The notes under the pieces are model-generated. The model was not told the DNA's origin. It saw nothing but the letters and a program-made list of their open reading frames with translations, and searched no databases. DNA of 64,000 bases, taken from contig CP154957.1 in the NCBI GenBank assembly GCA_039621445.1, forward strand, positions 10,286,409 to 10,350,408. The letters run 5' to 3'. The translations under genes were made by a program, and so were the position numbers. Origin of the DNA: Euglena gracilis. Lineage: Eukaryota > Euglenida > Euglenophyceae > Euglenales. This document shows, piece by piece, positions 45,852-56,772 of this stretch. How positions within the stretch are numbered: the first letter of the stretch is position 1; each line of letters starts with the position of its first letter.

Positions 45852-46030
45852 GTGAATAATTTGCGTGGCAGTATATAAAATACCTTGCACTTCTGCCCAA
45901 ATGTGACGCCAGGTCACATGTTGTTTTTTAAAAAACTGGATATTTATGTATTTATTATGATTTGTTTATTTATTATTCTTTATTTTGTTATTGTTTATTA
46001 TTATATATATATTTATATATATTTGAGATC
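45800..46030 (+). repeat. AT-rich intron with TA/CATA runs
   Basis: (TA)n and ATATACATATA runs at 45809-45850, and ATTATTTATTATT-type sequence at 45940-46025. Confidence 0.8.
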
Positions 46031-46091
46031 ATTTCTGTACTCTCCCGCGTTAACGCGCTGCTGCGCTGCCCTGTGCGCGGTCCCTGAACTT

Positions 46092-46270
46092 TGACGTCGC
46101 TGCGAAGGGGCCTGACCTCTGGCTCTGGACCAGCCTCCGGGACTACCGGGCACTCCTCCTCGGCCGCCGGCCGTGTCTGGCGCGGCGCTGGGTCTTCCGG
46201 GCCCAGCAGTGGGTCCACGCGGTGGTGATGGCCCAGTACCACGCCTGGGTTAGCCGGACGCTGCAGGCGG
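46092..46270 (+). CDS. Trp-rich exon, gene D
   Basis: The frame encodes DVAAKGPDLWLWTSLRDY, then RALLLGRRPCLARRWVFR and AQQWVHAVVMAQYHAW, VSRTLQ. It follows CTG plus 5 nt, the expected right end of a non-conventional intron whose inverted end (CAGGG) matches the left exon, but the phase is off by one. Basic and aromatic; no family recognised. Confidence 0.5.
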
Positions 46271-47630
46271 GGCTGACCCCAGCTTGCACATCGCCCCTTT
46301 CCCCCGCATGACGGGGGATATTATCGAATGACAAATATTGCCCCATGAGAATGGTCTTCTTGCCAACACACAGGGAGGAGGGCAAGCAACACGGGCCCTC
46401 GAAAAACAAGACGCAAAAAAAAGCAAAAAAACACAAGAATGCAAATTGCGTATTAATTCCTTCGGGAGCTCCCTTGGATGTAAAACAACAACAACAACAA
46501 CAACAACAATACAAAACTGCAGGTGGGGGGTTCCTCCCCTCATTGACGTGAGAGTGCCAAAGCATTTTTATGCTGATGGAACAGTTCTCGCAAACGACAG
46601 GGAGAAGTCGATGATTTCCGACACCATGCCGAAGGCCATTACCGCCCGACCGATTCGTTTGTGCTGGTGTTCCTTTGTTGTGGTCCTCCCATTCTCGCAA
46701 AGGGAGATTTCAATTTGCCCCAAGTGCTTTCTTTTTGGCCTGGGGTGGCGGCGGAGACCAGGACGATGCCCCACGACATGTTCACCCCCAACCAATTCCT
46801 TCGTCCTTCTTTCCGCACGCTGACCCACCGAAACCCCCTCCCCATGCTTTCCATCGCCCATCGGCAGCGGTGTCCTCATTCCCATCGCGGGTTAACACAA
46901 GGGCCAGGCAAATTCCTGGAAGTGGGTGAAGATTTTTTTAAGGTTGTTGACCCAGGGTGGACCTGGGATGGGGTTTTGGCCCGGGGGGGGTTCCTCCATT
47001 TTTGGCACAAAGAGCCGAAAGAAAAATTTGGACCCCCGCCCCCCCCCCCCCAGGGGGTGGGTGGGTGGGAGGGTGGGTGGGTGGGTCTGGACATCCCCCT
47101 CCCCCTCTAAAAAAAAAGGCTTCTGTTTAGGCCCCACATCAGCCATGTTCATGCCATGTTCACCACATCAGCCACCTTCACGGAGGGAAGAGAGAAGAGT
47201 TTGGATTTGGAGTTGCTTCGCCCAACAGATGCACAAAATAGTGGCTCATCTGAGGCATTTCTTTATGCCATACGTGTGCTTTGGGCAGATAATTCCAATC
47301 GCTGCTTGAAATGGCATGGCTTGACTGAGCCTGGCTGAATGTCGATTTCGCTGCTTTTCAACCTGTATTCTCCTTTACCAGGTGGTGGGACCAAGCTTTT
47401 TTTAAATTATCGCTGAAAGTTTTGTCGGTCAAAACCACCTCCCATTGTCATTGTGTGATGCACAGTATCAGAAAGGACAAGTAGCTGGAGAAGTTCAGGT
47501 GCAACTAGCTTCTGTCTAACCCGGAATTTCCTTTCATCATACGTTCGTTGTGAGGATACAGCAGATTTCATGCAGGTCATTTGTCTCAACAATTTGAGTT
47601 TGATTTGTGTGCGCGAGGATGCGTTGTGGA
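46271..47630 (+). other. Spacer before gene C
   Basis: No confident exon. Contains (CAA)n at 46481-46510 and a C-run/G-run block at 46975-47105. Frames here lack a consistent GC-ending codon pattern. Confidence 0.4.
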
Positions 47631-47639
47631 CCTGTCTGC

Positions 47640-47641
47640 AG
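47640..47641 (+). promoter_or_regulatory. Possible spliced-leader acceptor for gene C
   Basis: CTGTCTGCAG ends 23 nt before ATG 47665, a plausible trans-splice acceptor. Not distinguishable from a cis acceptor by sequence alone. Confidence 0.35.
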
Positions 47642-47664
47642 GTTTTCCCTCCACACCCTTGTGC

Positions 47665-50600
47665 ATGGCGCTGAAAGGCAAGAAGGCCAAGCCCAAGGCA
47701 GCAGCGCCGCCCAAGGCTCCTCCGAAGGATGAAAAGCCTGAAACCGTGCGGAGTCGCAGTGAGGTGAAAGCCGCAGGGCCAGGCAGTTCTTTTCCCGAAA
47801 TGGAGGGTAACCTGGTGGCAATGGCTGGTCAAGGAGTAAGATTCCAATTCAACAAAGGCTTTCCTCTTTTTTTTTTTAATTTAAAACAGTGTATGAGTGT
47901 TTCGTCGTGAAACGAATGCACATATGTGTACATAAACGTACGTGAGTGTTTCGTTGTGGATGTGGGACAGGCAGGGACCAACAGCACATGCAGACTCTCT
48001 CGAGTTATGCATTTTCTGATGCAATGCTTTTGCCTGGCCATGGATGTTCAGACGGAGTGGTCAGAAGTCGATTGCCCCAACTTGCTCATTCCCCAACACC
48101 TTGTGGGCCCGAAAGAGCAGCCTGGGGGAAGTCCACGGCCACGCGGAAGCGGAAAGCGTCTGTGCCTGCCAGCGGTGGGGAGCCGGCAGTGGCCGGCAAG
48201 CAGAAGAAGGCGAAGAAGGAGAAGCTGCCGTGGTACAGGCCAGGGGCAGCCGGAGGGGGGGCAGGACATTGTGAACATGTGTTACACCCCTCGTTCACGA
48301 ACCCGGGGTTTTCAGGATGCTTGTTTGATGGAAGGGGAGTGCAAAAAAGAGGGATGTAAGTGTTGGTTCAAATCCAGCCGTCAAGGTAGCGCGAAATACC
48401 CCCCTATGATGTGTATGATAAAAATCTTTCAAAATAGCATTGTTTTGCAACGACTGCCAAAAAAACCAGTTAACGGATTTTGCGGCCACAAAAACCTTCC
48501 CCCTGAACCCCTGAACCCCCCCTAAGAAGCGTACGGCCACTGCACATGCAGGGTCCAAATAAAAGCGGCCACCCAGGCGGCGGTCCACTAACAGCGCACC
48601 CTAAAGGGAGTCAACCCTGGTGAGTTATTTCCAAAAATTTCCAAAATACATTTTTGGGGAAAATTTTGCTGTTTGACGTGGCAACACAGCTGGCAAATGG
48701 GGCTGACAATTGTGACTATAAATGACCTTTAAGACATCCCCGTGCGCTTCAAATTACCAGGTTTTGGTTATTGTTCAGCTCTTTGCAGGAAATAATAATA
48801 ATAGCAAGAATAATGCACTCATATGTCTCCTTGAACTCTGCTGCATGTCGCCCACACCCCTCTCCCCTGGCCCCCCGCCAGGTGCTTTTGCCGACCCCCC
48901 CCCCCCCGGGGAAAAACCAGTGAAACACCTCCCCCAGGGGTATCGGCCAATGATTAAATGATTGCCCCCCCCCCGACGGAAAGAGACTAGAGAGATGTGC
49001 ATTCAGTGCCGCACAGTGCCATCACAGTGCCAGTGCAGTGTCAGCACAGCATCAGTAAAGCGTCAATACAGTGTCAGCACAAAAGTGAAAAGTGGTATGG
49101 GCAGTGTGCGGCGGGGGTGTTTTGGCACGCAGTGTGTCCATCCTGCCACCTTATGGGTGCCTCTGCCAGCAGCGCCGTGTGCCTTTCAATGCCCGGAGCG
49201 GCCCGTGGAAGGACCGCACCCTGAAGTGCCACCACTGCGACGCCGACTTCACCTTCACGGCAGGGCGGCAGGAACATGCTTCTCTTTGCAGCTCCCCTCT
49301 TTTGCTGGGTTTAGCCAAAAAAAATTCGGTGCAAAGTGCCCAATTTTTGTTTTAAAACATAGTGTTTGAAAAAGGGGCAAAAAATGATTTTTTGGGGCTT
49401 TTCGGGGCTTTTTGGGAGGGGTGTCAGACCCTCATTTTTTTCAAAAGCTGTGTTTTGCAGGTCATCTTGGAGGTCAATCTGTCCGTTTTCGGCCTTGCTG
49501 AGGAACCACCGGATCCCATCGCCCCAGGCAACTCCCTTCCCTGGGGGTCCTGAAAGAGATGCATGGGCAGGAGGTGTTTGCCCAGACATGGGAGAAGTTT
49601 GAGCCGGAGTACTGCAAGCCATGTGAGGAGCGGTACGACCAGGAATCATATGTGTCGAGGTGCCCTGTTGGCACCCTGCTACCTGACAATGGGTGGCCTC
49701 TCATCGGACGTCGGGGGGCGTTCAATTCAGCAAGAATGAAACGGGCTGCAACTGGAAACTCTTGACCAAAACCAAGGTTTGTTCACCCGAAATGCAAATT
49801 CTTTTTTGCGGGGGGGTTGCGTTTTTCGATTTTAGCAAAATTTGAGCTTTTTGTATTCCGTTCGTCTTCTTTCCCAGCGATTTCCCAATCTTTGCTTGAA
49901 ATTTTTGACTTGGAAAAATTCCACTTTTTGGCTCAATGTTTTTGTGAGACCAAGTTTGTTGCAATTTTTTTTATATTTTTGTCATTTTTGGATTTTATAT
50001 CCAACCAATTCCATGATTTTTGGAATCATGATATTCTCAAAGTCTTATTAAAATATGTCAAAATATGGTTGCATGACCAAAAATTTTTCTGGAGAAGAAA
50101 GTTTTCAAAGTTTTCTGAAGCAGAAAAGAGAACATCCCCGGGGAGCTCCTGAAGAATTTTCCATGCAACTTGCATTTTTTGCATTTCATTGTTTCAACTT
50201 GCAATTTGCTTTTTTTGCGCTTTTTGCGTCGGTTTTTTGAGGGTTAGCGAAGCTTACACCTAGGGAAAGGGGGGGGTCGACCCCCCCCCCCCCCCCCGGG
50301 GGTCCTCCGCTCCCCCCCCCCCGGGTCGGGCCACCAGGAGAACCGGCGGATTATCATCACGATCCCGGCTCCGTTCCCGTATTATTTTTTTCAGTCGCGA
50401 GCGACTGGATTTCTAGTTTCCGAATCACCTCCGTTTGACCCCCACCAGGCCCGAGTTATTCACCCACAAAGGGGTCCAAATTGGGTAGGATTGCCCCCCC
50501 CATGTTGCGTCCCCCCCCTTGGGACGCTCCCACCCATATGGCTGGCATGTTCTTTTTTGTGTTATAGCATGATCTTATGCATATTATAGTATGGTCTTAT

Positions 50601-51917
50601 CTGTATTTTTTTTGAGAAAACATCGATTCCAGAAGATTCCCAACTGAGGTAGCTGAGTGTGCATCAATCACAAATCTTATATCTTGCTTTCTTGCCACTT
50701 TTGTCATTATTATGTGGGCAAAACGCATCTCCTCGTGCATCACTTCCTGCTCATAAGCTCGGCATGGCGAGGAGGAAGGCAATGGAGGAAGCCAGGCTCC
50801 TTTGGCCTATTTTGTTTCTTTCTTTTGTTTTTTAAATATTTTTAATTCATTGTTACATATATGAGTCAACTGCCCCATTGCCTTTTTTTTGTTGTACTTT
50901 TTTTTATCCACAGTCAAACGCAGCTTAGTGCTTAGGAAATGTGTTAATGTGGATTTTCAGAATGGGAGCACTTGTAAACGATGGAATGAAGATGCTATGG
51001 CGAGTGAAATGGATTTTTCAACTCAAATTTCCACATTGCCAGACTACCTGCAGCCTGCATGTGCCTGCAGTCTTTTCCAATTTGCTTGCATTTTTTTTAA
51101 AAAAAAGATCTGAAGCTGATGATTGTTACAGAATTCAGAGGTTAGGTGGAAAGCGTATTATTTGGTTCATCGCCTCAACAGCTCCAGGAGCCTGCTGCGG
51201 AGCAAACTGTGCCTCGTCTGCAAGTCTCCAACCCACGAGCGCACAGGCTGGCCCCTCACCCATGCACCACACCCATGTGCGCCACTCCCCACACAAACCC
51301 ATGGCTGGAGTGCCCATCTGATGCCAAGATCCAGGATGATTTTTTTTTTCCGCTGGGCGAATACGGCTCAGTCTCACGCTCGGTGAGCGTCACCCGATCC
51401 GCAGATCACCATCACGGGTCGCACAGCCTCCCAGGGACGGCTGTGGACCAGGGATTTTTTTAAGTTTGGACCCCGGGGGGGGAGGGGGGGTAGGGTGGGT
51501 GGGTCCGCCGGACCCCCTCCCCCCCCCGGGGGGGGTCCCCCTCGGAGGGGGGTGGGATATACTTTTCGGCGCCACAGGCGTCGAAAAAATTCTATTTTTA
51601 GCACTTTTCGCGACTTTTCGGCCATTTTTTGTGGGTCCCCCGGGACCCTTCCCCCCCCGGGGGGCCCCCCCCGGGGGGTGGGTGGGTGGGGGGGCCCCCC
51701 CCCCCCCCCCCCCGGCCTTAAAAAAAAAACCCCTGCTGTGGACCCCCCCCCCCCAATGCCTTGCGGTGCTGCCCTGCCAACACCCAACGTGCCCGCAGGG
51801 CTGCTTCAACTGCGACCAGCGCGGCCACGCCTCCAGCGCGTGCCCCACAGAGCGCCGGTGCTGGAAGCACAAGATGGGCTGGTGCGGGGACCGCGACTGC
51901 CCGCAGCCCCACGTCCG
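47665..51917 (+). CDS. Basic zinc-binding protein (zinc ribbon plus CCHC knuckle), gene C
   Basis: Exons: 47665 to about 47763 (MALKGKKAKPKAAAPPKA), about 48115-48237 (Lys-rich, RKRKASVPAS to LPWY), 49171-49271, 49571 to about 49636, 51200 to about 51240, and 51799-51917. The joint 48237/49171 follows the CAG/CTG rule and reads LPWY-KRRVPFNARSG. Exons 3 and 4 together give LKCHHCDADFTFTAGRQE then VFAQTWEKFEPEYCKPC, matching the CxxC...FTaGEQ...CxxC zinc-ribbon pattern. The last exon has CFNCDQRGHASSACP, a CCHC knuckle, then CWKHKMGWCGDRDCP. The exon at 51200 has CLVCKSPTHER, perhaps part of another knuckle. An RNA- or DNA-associated protein is likely. The joint 49271/49571 is GA-AG. Some exons are probably missing. 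Confidence 0.6.
48238..49170 (+). other. Non-conventional intron of gene C
   Basis: CAG at +4 to +6 (48241-48243), CTG at -8 to -6 (49163-49165). Inverted ends CAGGGGCAGCC and GGGTGCCTCTG. In-frame joint. TSD no longer recognisable. The interior has CAGTGYCAGCA units at 49010-49085. Confidence 0.65.
51449..51735 (+). mobile_element. hAT-like MITE with perfect 8-bp TSD
   Basis: The ends are CAGGGATTTTTTTAAG and CTTAAAAAAAAAACCCCTG. The 8-mer ctgtggac is exact on both sides (51441-51448 and 51736-51743). The interior has nested C-run/G-run palindromes, TTTTCGGCGCC and a T-rich core. It lies in the intron just before the CCHC exon. Recent, given the perfect TSD. Confidence 0.85.
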
Positions 51918-53690
51918 GTGACCCACCCCCCGCCTGGGACCACGGTCCATTGCAGACCTCGCGCAACTCCCGGAGCCGGCAGCGGTGGTGGGTGTGCGCA
52001 GTGCGCCACTCCATGCGGTTCGCTGGCCCGCCAGTTCGCCGTTGGCTGTCTGTGGGTCAAAGTGAATCGCGGGCTGCACATGCTTTTTTCCCGTTGCACC
52101 CTTGACTGGCTGACCCATCAAATGCACAACGTTGTGGCGTTGCTGAGGCCGTTGCACTGACAACGCAACCTGGCTGTGCACGCTTTTTTTTGCTGGTGCC
52201 GTCGGCCAAGGGCCAAGGCAGGGGGTAGGGACAGGAATATATTTTGGTGTTGAATCAGCAGGAAACAACTGGATTTGAAAGTTCCGGAAGAAAAGCAAAA
52301 AAATAACAGCAGCCTTTAACTGTGCAGATTACCAGGATTTTTTTGTTCTTTTTTTTGTGCGTTTGAGCTACGCGGGTTTCCGCTTATGACGACTTCGAAG
52401 GATTCTTTTTGACCCCCCCCCCCCCAAAGTTTTGCGATTGCCAGTTTTTCCGCCGGTTTTTTTTTTGACTGATTTCCTCTGTCAGCCATCCTCGAACCCT
52501 GATTTTAGACCATCCATACTGTTGGGTTTCAGGAGGAGGGTTGTGGGAGCTGCTTTCGTCCCTCGTGAGAAATCAACCTCGGCTTTTTTGGCTGTTTTTG
52601 GGACAGCAGTTGAATATCACGTCTACCGCACCACACCCGGCCTGGCAAAAGCATCATAACTTCCACTGCCATCCCTGCAGACGGTGCTTTCACCACCACA
52701 TTGGGGAGGAGGGTATCCACCTTCTGCTCAAAATGCCAGCCGGGTTTCCGCCTGCCCCTGCGCTTGCTGCCCAGCGCAGCAGCCACAAGTACCTTTCAAC
52801 CTGTCCTTCCTAAACCTTCCAAAATCTGTTACCCTGCCTCGCCCACACACCAGGCACGTCGGGACAGCGAGACATCCCAAACGTGTTCATTTGCAACTTC
52901 AGGTGATGACCAACCTCTGGAGATTCCAGCGTGTTCCCACTTCCCACTTCCCGCTCCCAAGTGTAATCCACAACCACCAAACTTTCCACACTCCTGCGTT
53001 TCTGCCTGAAGCATCCCCATTCATGAATTCACCATGTGTGCCAAACTTCACCCCAAAGACACCATCCATACATATACACCACCATGCATAAAAATCGAAC
53101 ATGTTCGCTCATTCTTGGCAGCTGTGTATGAAGCGTTCTTACGTGCCATGCATTCATGTCAGGCTTCTGCTTAAGGAATTGCAGTACCCCCGGGGGGGGG
53201 GGGCTGGACTGCAGCTAATCCAAATTTGGCTAGTGGGATTTCTAGCAGATTTTTCTTGGGAGCCCCCAAAAATTGCCAAAATGCCCGTTTTTGGCCATTT
53301 TTGGGAATTTTTGGAACAAAATCAGCCAAAAACCACCTCGGCGCTGCGCGGAGGCGGAGGAAAATTTTTTTTCCAGTTGGGGGGATTATGGGAAGTTCAC
53401 ATAAGACAACTTGCACGAGGACATCCGCGTCCATGAATCAGGCTTTTGCTAAAGGACCCCCTGGGGGGGGGGTACTGGCTAGCCAATCGGCTAGACACTG
53501 GAAAAAATGGACCAGCTAGACCCCCGGGGGGGGTCCGGGGTCCCCATAAGAAAAGTTCCGTCCAGTCTTGACCCCGCCACCAACGAAGTTTTTTTCAGTG
53601 CCTTCCTCGGTGGGGGTTGACAGATGGGAGAAATTGTGTTCAGCTTTGCAGGGCCCAGTTGTGTCAACAGCAGGGAATTTGACGCTGACA
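51918..53690 (+). other. Gene C intron or spacer
   Basis: A possible exon at about 52680-52790 reads RVSTFCSKCQPGFRLP with one CxxC in one frame, but a second frame is equally open, so it is not called. C-run/G-run palindromes at 53188-53540 mark further repeat elements. Confidence 0.3.
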
Positions 53691-53696
53691 AATTAA

Positions 53697-54363
53697 GGAC
53701 ATGTATTTATTTGATTTTTTTATGCACAGTGCCTAATTCAGGCAGTTCAAAGTTAGTGGTTTATTCTCCTCTGCCCTCCGCCCTGCCCTCCCTTTTTTTA
53801 AAAAAAAATGCAATCACAGTATAATTTTTCTGATCGCTTGTAAACCCCCCCGTCATTTAAAACGACCCCCCTCTGATAACGAACCCCCCCATTTATAACG
53901 ACCCATCCTGGAATTTCCACCAAAAAAAGAAATATAACGACCCATGGTTGACAAAGGGCAGAAAGCACGGGTAAGATGATGCATCTCACGTAAGAGCGTC
54001 CAGGCTCACCAGTGTTTACTTGAAGTATGAGCGGATCGACCGCTGCTTGGACGGGGGGTGGTCAGGGTGGGCGGAGGAGCAGAGCCTACAGAGGACCCTT
54101 GCACATCTTCATCAAACTTCTTTACAACGTCATCAACTGGGGTGTGAACCCAGGTGGATGGCATGATGGATGGATGGTAGAAAGCGTGTCAGACATAGCT
54201 GCGGTAGGGAAAACAGCAAAGCCCCCCCTCTGATAACGACCCCCCATTTATAACGACCCCCTCTGGATTTTCCACCAACTGAAAAGTCAGATAACAACCC
54301 GTCGTTATATTCAGGGGGGGTTTATTAGGCACTGTGCATCAAAAAGAATCAAATAAATCCATC
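53697..54363 (+). mobile_element. TIR element with about 35-bp ends
   Basis: The left end contains TTTATTTGATTTTTTTATG and CACAGTGCCTAA. The right end contains TTAGGCACTGTGCAT and AAAAAGAATCAAATAAA. Inside are inverted C-run arms with ATTTATAACGACCC units (53843-53950 and 54225-54320). No TSD was recognised. Confidence 0.6.
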
Positions 54364-54554
54364 AAACTCCCCCATCTGGTATTATCACAACCGCCCACGC
54401 AAGTGCCATGGCCATAAATCCAAACCGAATCTAACCGAACCAAACCTGAGAACCATGGCGATAAATTTGATTATTTGTGCCTCCTCACAATCTTTAGACC
54501 ACCACCGAGCTGACCAGAACTTTTGGTTGCGGTGCATCCCCATATGTGCTGCAC

Positions 54555-54714
54555 AGAGCAGTTCTGGCAATTTGAGGAGAACATTGAGTGCTTGGCACCG
54601 CAGCAAAAGGAGCTCACGGGAGTGCACAGCGAAATGGTACAGGGGTGCAGTGTGCGTGATGGCGCACACAGAGCATCCAGGTACCTCCTCAACCATTACC
54701 AACCCATTGCCTGA
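54555..54714 (+). CDS. Possible exon, gene C region
   Basis: The frame encodes EQFWQFEENIECLAPQQK, then ELTGVHSEMVQGCSVRDG and ends RYLLNHYQPIA before TGA. Composition looks like protein, but there is no supporting splice junction. Confidence 0.3.
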
Positions 54715-54958
54715 CATAGGGGTCCAGCAAAGAAGAGAGAAAAATTTTTTTCAGAAATTTCAGGAGCGATGCTATTTTGTAGCAGCTTGGGTGATGATTT
54801 TTTGGATCAAGTGTGAGTAAGTCCAGACCCATTTGGCTGTTGTGTGGGAGCCATCTCCTCCACCGAATTTGTACTGCCTGGAGTGTCGGCGCAGCTGCCT
54901 GGAGTGCCTATCTCTCTGCCTGGCCCTGCCCCCCCTCCTCCTCTTGCTCCTCCCGCAG

Positions 54959-55078
54959 ACGATGTGATGTATTCAGCGCAGTACCTAAAGGCGCTGCTGG
55001 ACCCCACTGCCCGCCCCCTGTCCCGGGAGGAGTTCGAGCGGCTGCGCCGGGGCCCAGAGCCCACCGTCCCCCAACCCC
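54959..55078 (+). CDS. Exon, probably gene C
   Basis: The exon follows a CTCCCGCAG acceptor. It encodes DDVMYSAQYLKALLDPTA, then RPLSREEFERLRRGPEP and TVPQP. It is a helix-rich, charged segment without a recognised domain. The right edge is approximate. Confidence 0.5.
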
Positions 55079-55727
55079 ATGACGTGCGATGGCCGCTGGG
55101 ACCAGACTGTGGCCTCTGGTGACACTGGGGTCGAGCAGAAGCAGTTAATTTTCGAGACGAAGTTTGTATGTTCCGAATTTTGCTGGGTCATGCACAAAAT
55201 CGGTCAAAAATCAGAAAAAGGAACCAAGGTTATGAGTTTAAGCCGAAAGCCAACCAACATGGGGCCAAAACTGTCATTTGAAGAGGAGGGGCAGACATCT
55301 CTCTCTCCCCCCCCTCTCTCTCTCTCGGAAATTAGTATGGGTGGGGAGTATGGTGGGGAGCGGGAGCTGGTCTCTCTCTCTCTTTTCTGAATTATTATTC
55401 CCGGGGAACTCCTGGGGGGTGGGGCACTCCTTCCGACTCGAGAGTGAATATTTGTGGAGGGACCATACGGTTTAGTTTCTCTCTAGGCTTGCAGTGGGGC
55501 ATCGTGGGACGTCCAGCCCTGCCAACCCCAACCGCTTTTATTGTCTGTGCAGCGCCAACCATTAAAACTGAGCTCCTCTTTTCCTTCCTGGTGTTGGGGA
55601 GCTGAAAGAGTCCCAAAAGCAAGCCCAGACTCTTGGTCTGTCTGTCTGTCTTCCAATTTGCTCAGGAAATAGCGGAGCTGCCACACCCTGGCTGTGGCCA
55701 ACCCCTTCCCTCCTCCAACCTCTGCAG

Positions 55728-55805
55728 CATTATATCCCCGAAAGCCCCCGACCGATGATGGTCCGCCCCGACCTCCGGCGGAGGAGGCAGGGAGGCGGAG
55801 GAATT
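55728..55805 (+). CDS. Pro-rich exon, probably gene C
   Basis: The exon follows a CCTCTGCAG acceptor. It encodes ALYPRKPPTDDGPPRPPA, then EEAGRRRNSYF. Pro-rich, basic tail. It lies before the start of the next gene, so it may be near the C-terminus of gene C. Confidence 0.4.
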
Positions 55806-55919
55806 CATATTTTGAAAAATATGCATGTGACAACATTTGGAAGGTTTCTATTGTGATTTTTCTGTCTCCACGCCAGGCATTTTCTCTCTTGTCTCTTGCA
55901 TGCATGTGCATCTAATGTC

Positions 55920-56740
55920 AATGTGTATGGAGGTTGTTGTTTGGGTGTTTGACACAGACTGCTTCCTCCACCCATCCCACACTTCCTTTGGAGCTGCCGC
56001 GGCACACCATTGATGATGGCCCTCTACCATTCAGGCTTTGGTGCTTTTGTGTCAATATTGCTCTCCAGCCTTCCATGATCAAGTCTCTAAAACGTAAAAT
56101 GTGAAAATAGCCCACCATTTGACGGAAAACCAAACGAAGCCTCAAAATATGGCAGATAAAGTCTAAATGTAGCGCACCCCCCCACCACAGTTGACAGTAA
56201 GCTTTAATGCCTTCAATTAGGGTGAGGGTCAGGTGAAATTCAACATTGTTATGTCTGTATTTCTGTATACGTTCACACATGTGTTTGCAAGCCTAATGTT
56301 AGACCCCCTGCCCAAATAACCCGACAGGGGGCAAAGCAAAATAAGATTTTTCCATTAAGTTCGCACCCTCTTTGTGCACACGTTGATCAAAATCGCTTCC
56401 GGGGATTTCCTGGAGGCTTTGGGAAGTTGGGGGACACTTCAGGTAGGTCATTTTATTTGATGTTGAATCAATTTGCGTGTCTCTGATGGGGAAATGACTG
56501 TGGGAGGTAATTTAGGAGGCTGAATGGGTAGTGCAATACGCAACAGGTCACAAAATACACTTATGTGAAAAATGCAACACGTCAAATTTCAAATTTCAAT
56601 AATTGTAAATATGCCAAAAGGACCCAGCTTCTGGGCCCTAATTTGGGCATGGGCTTGTGGAAAACCATTTTATTACCCCTGAAGCACCAAGCATAAACAG
56701 CAATAAAAGATTTATCGCTGAAATATCCTGGCACCCTGCC
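55920..56740 (+). other. Spacer before gene E
   Basis: I see nothing convincing here on either strand. Confidence 0.4.
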
Positions 56741-56772
56741 GGGTTATTCAGGGGCTGGGTGCTTCCACGGAG

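Noticed and set aside
46338-47110. Several + and - frames of 100-185 codons
   Set aside because: They contradict each other on both strands, include (CAA)n translation, and lack exon-like codon use.
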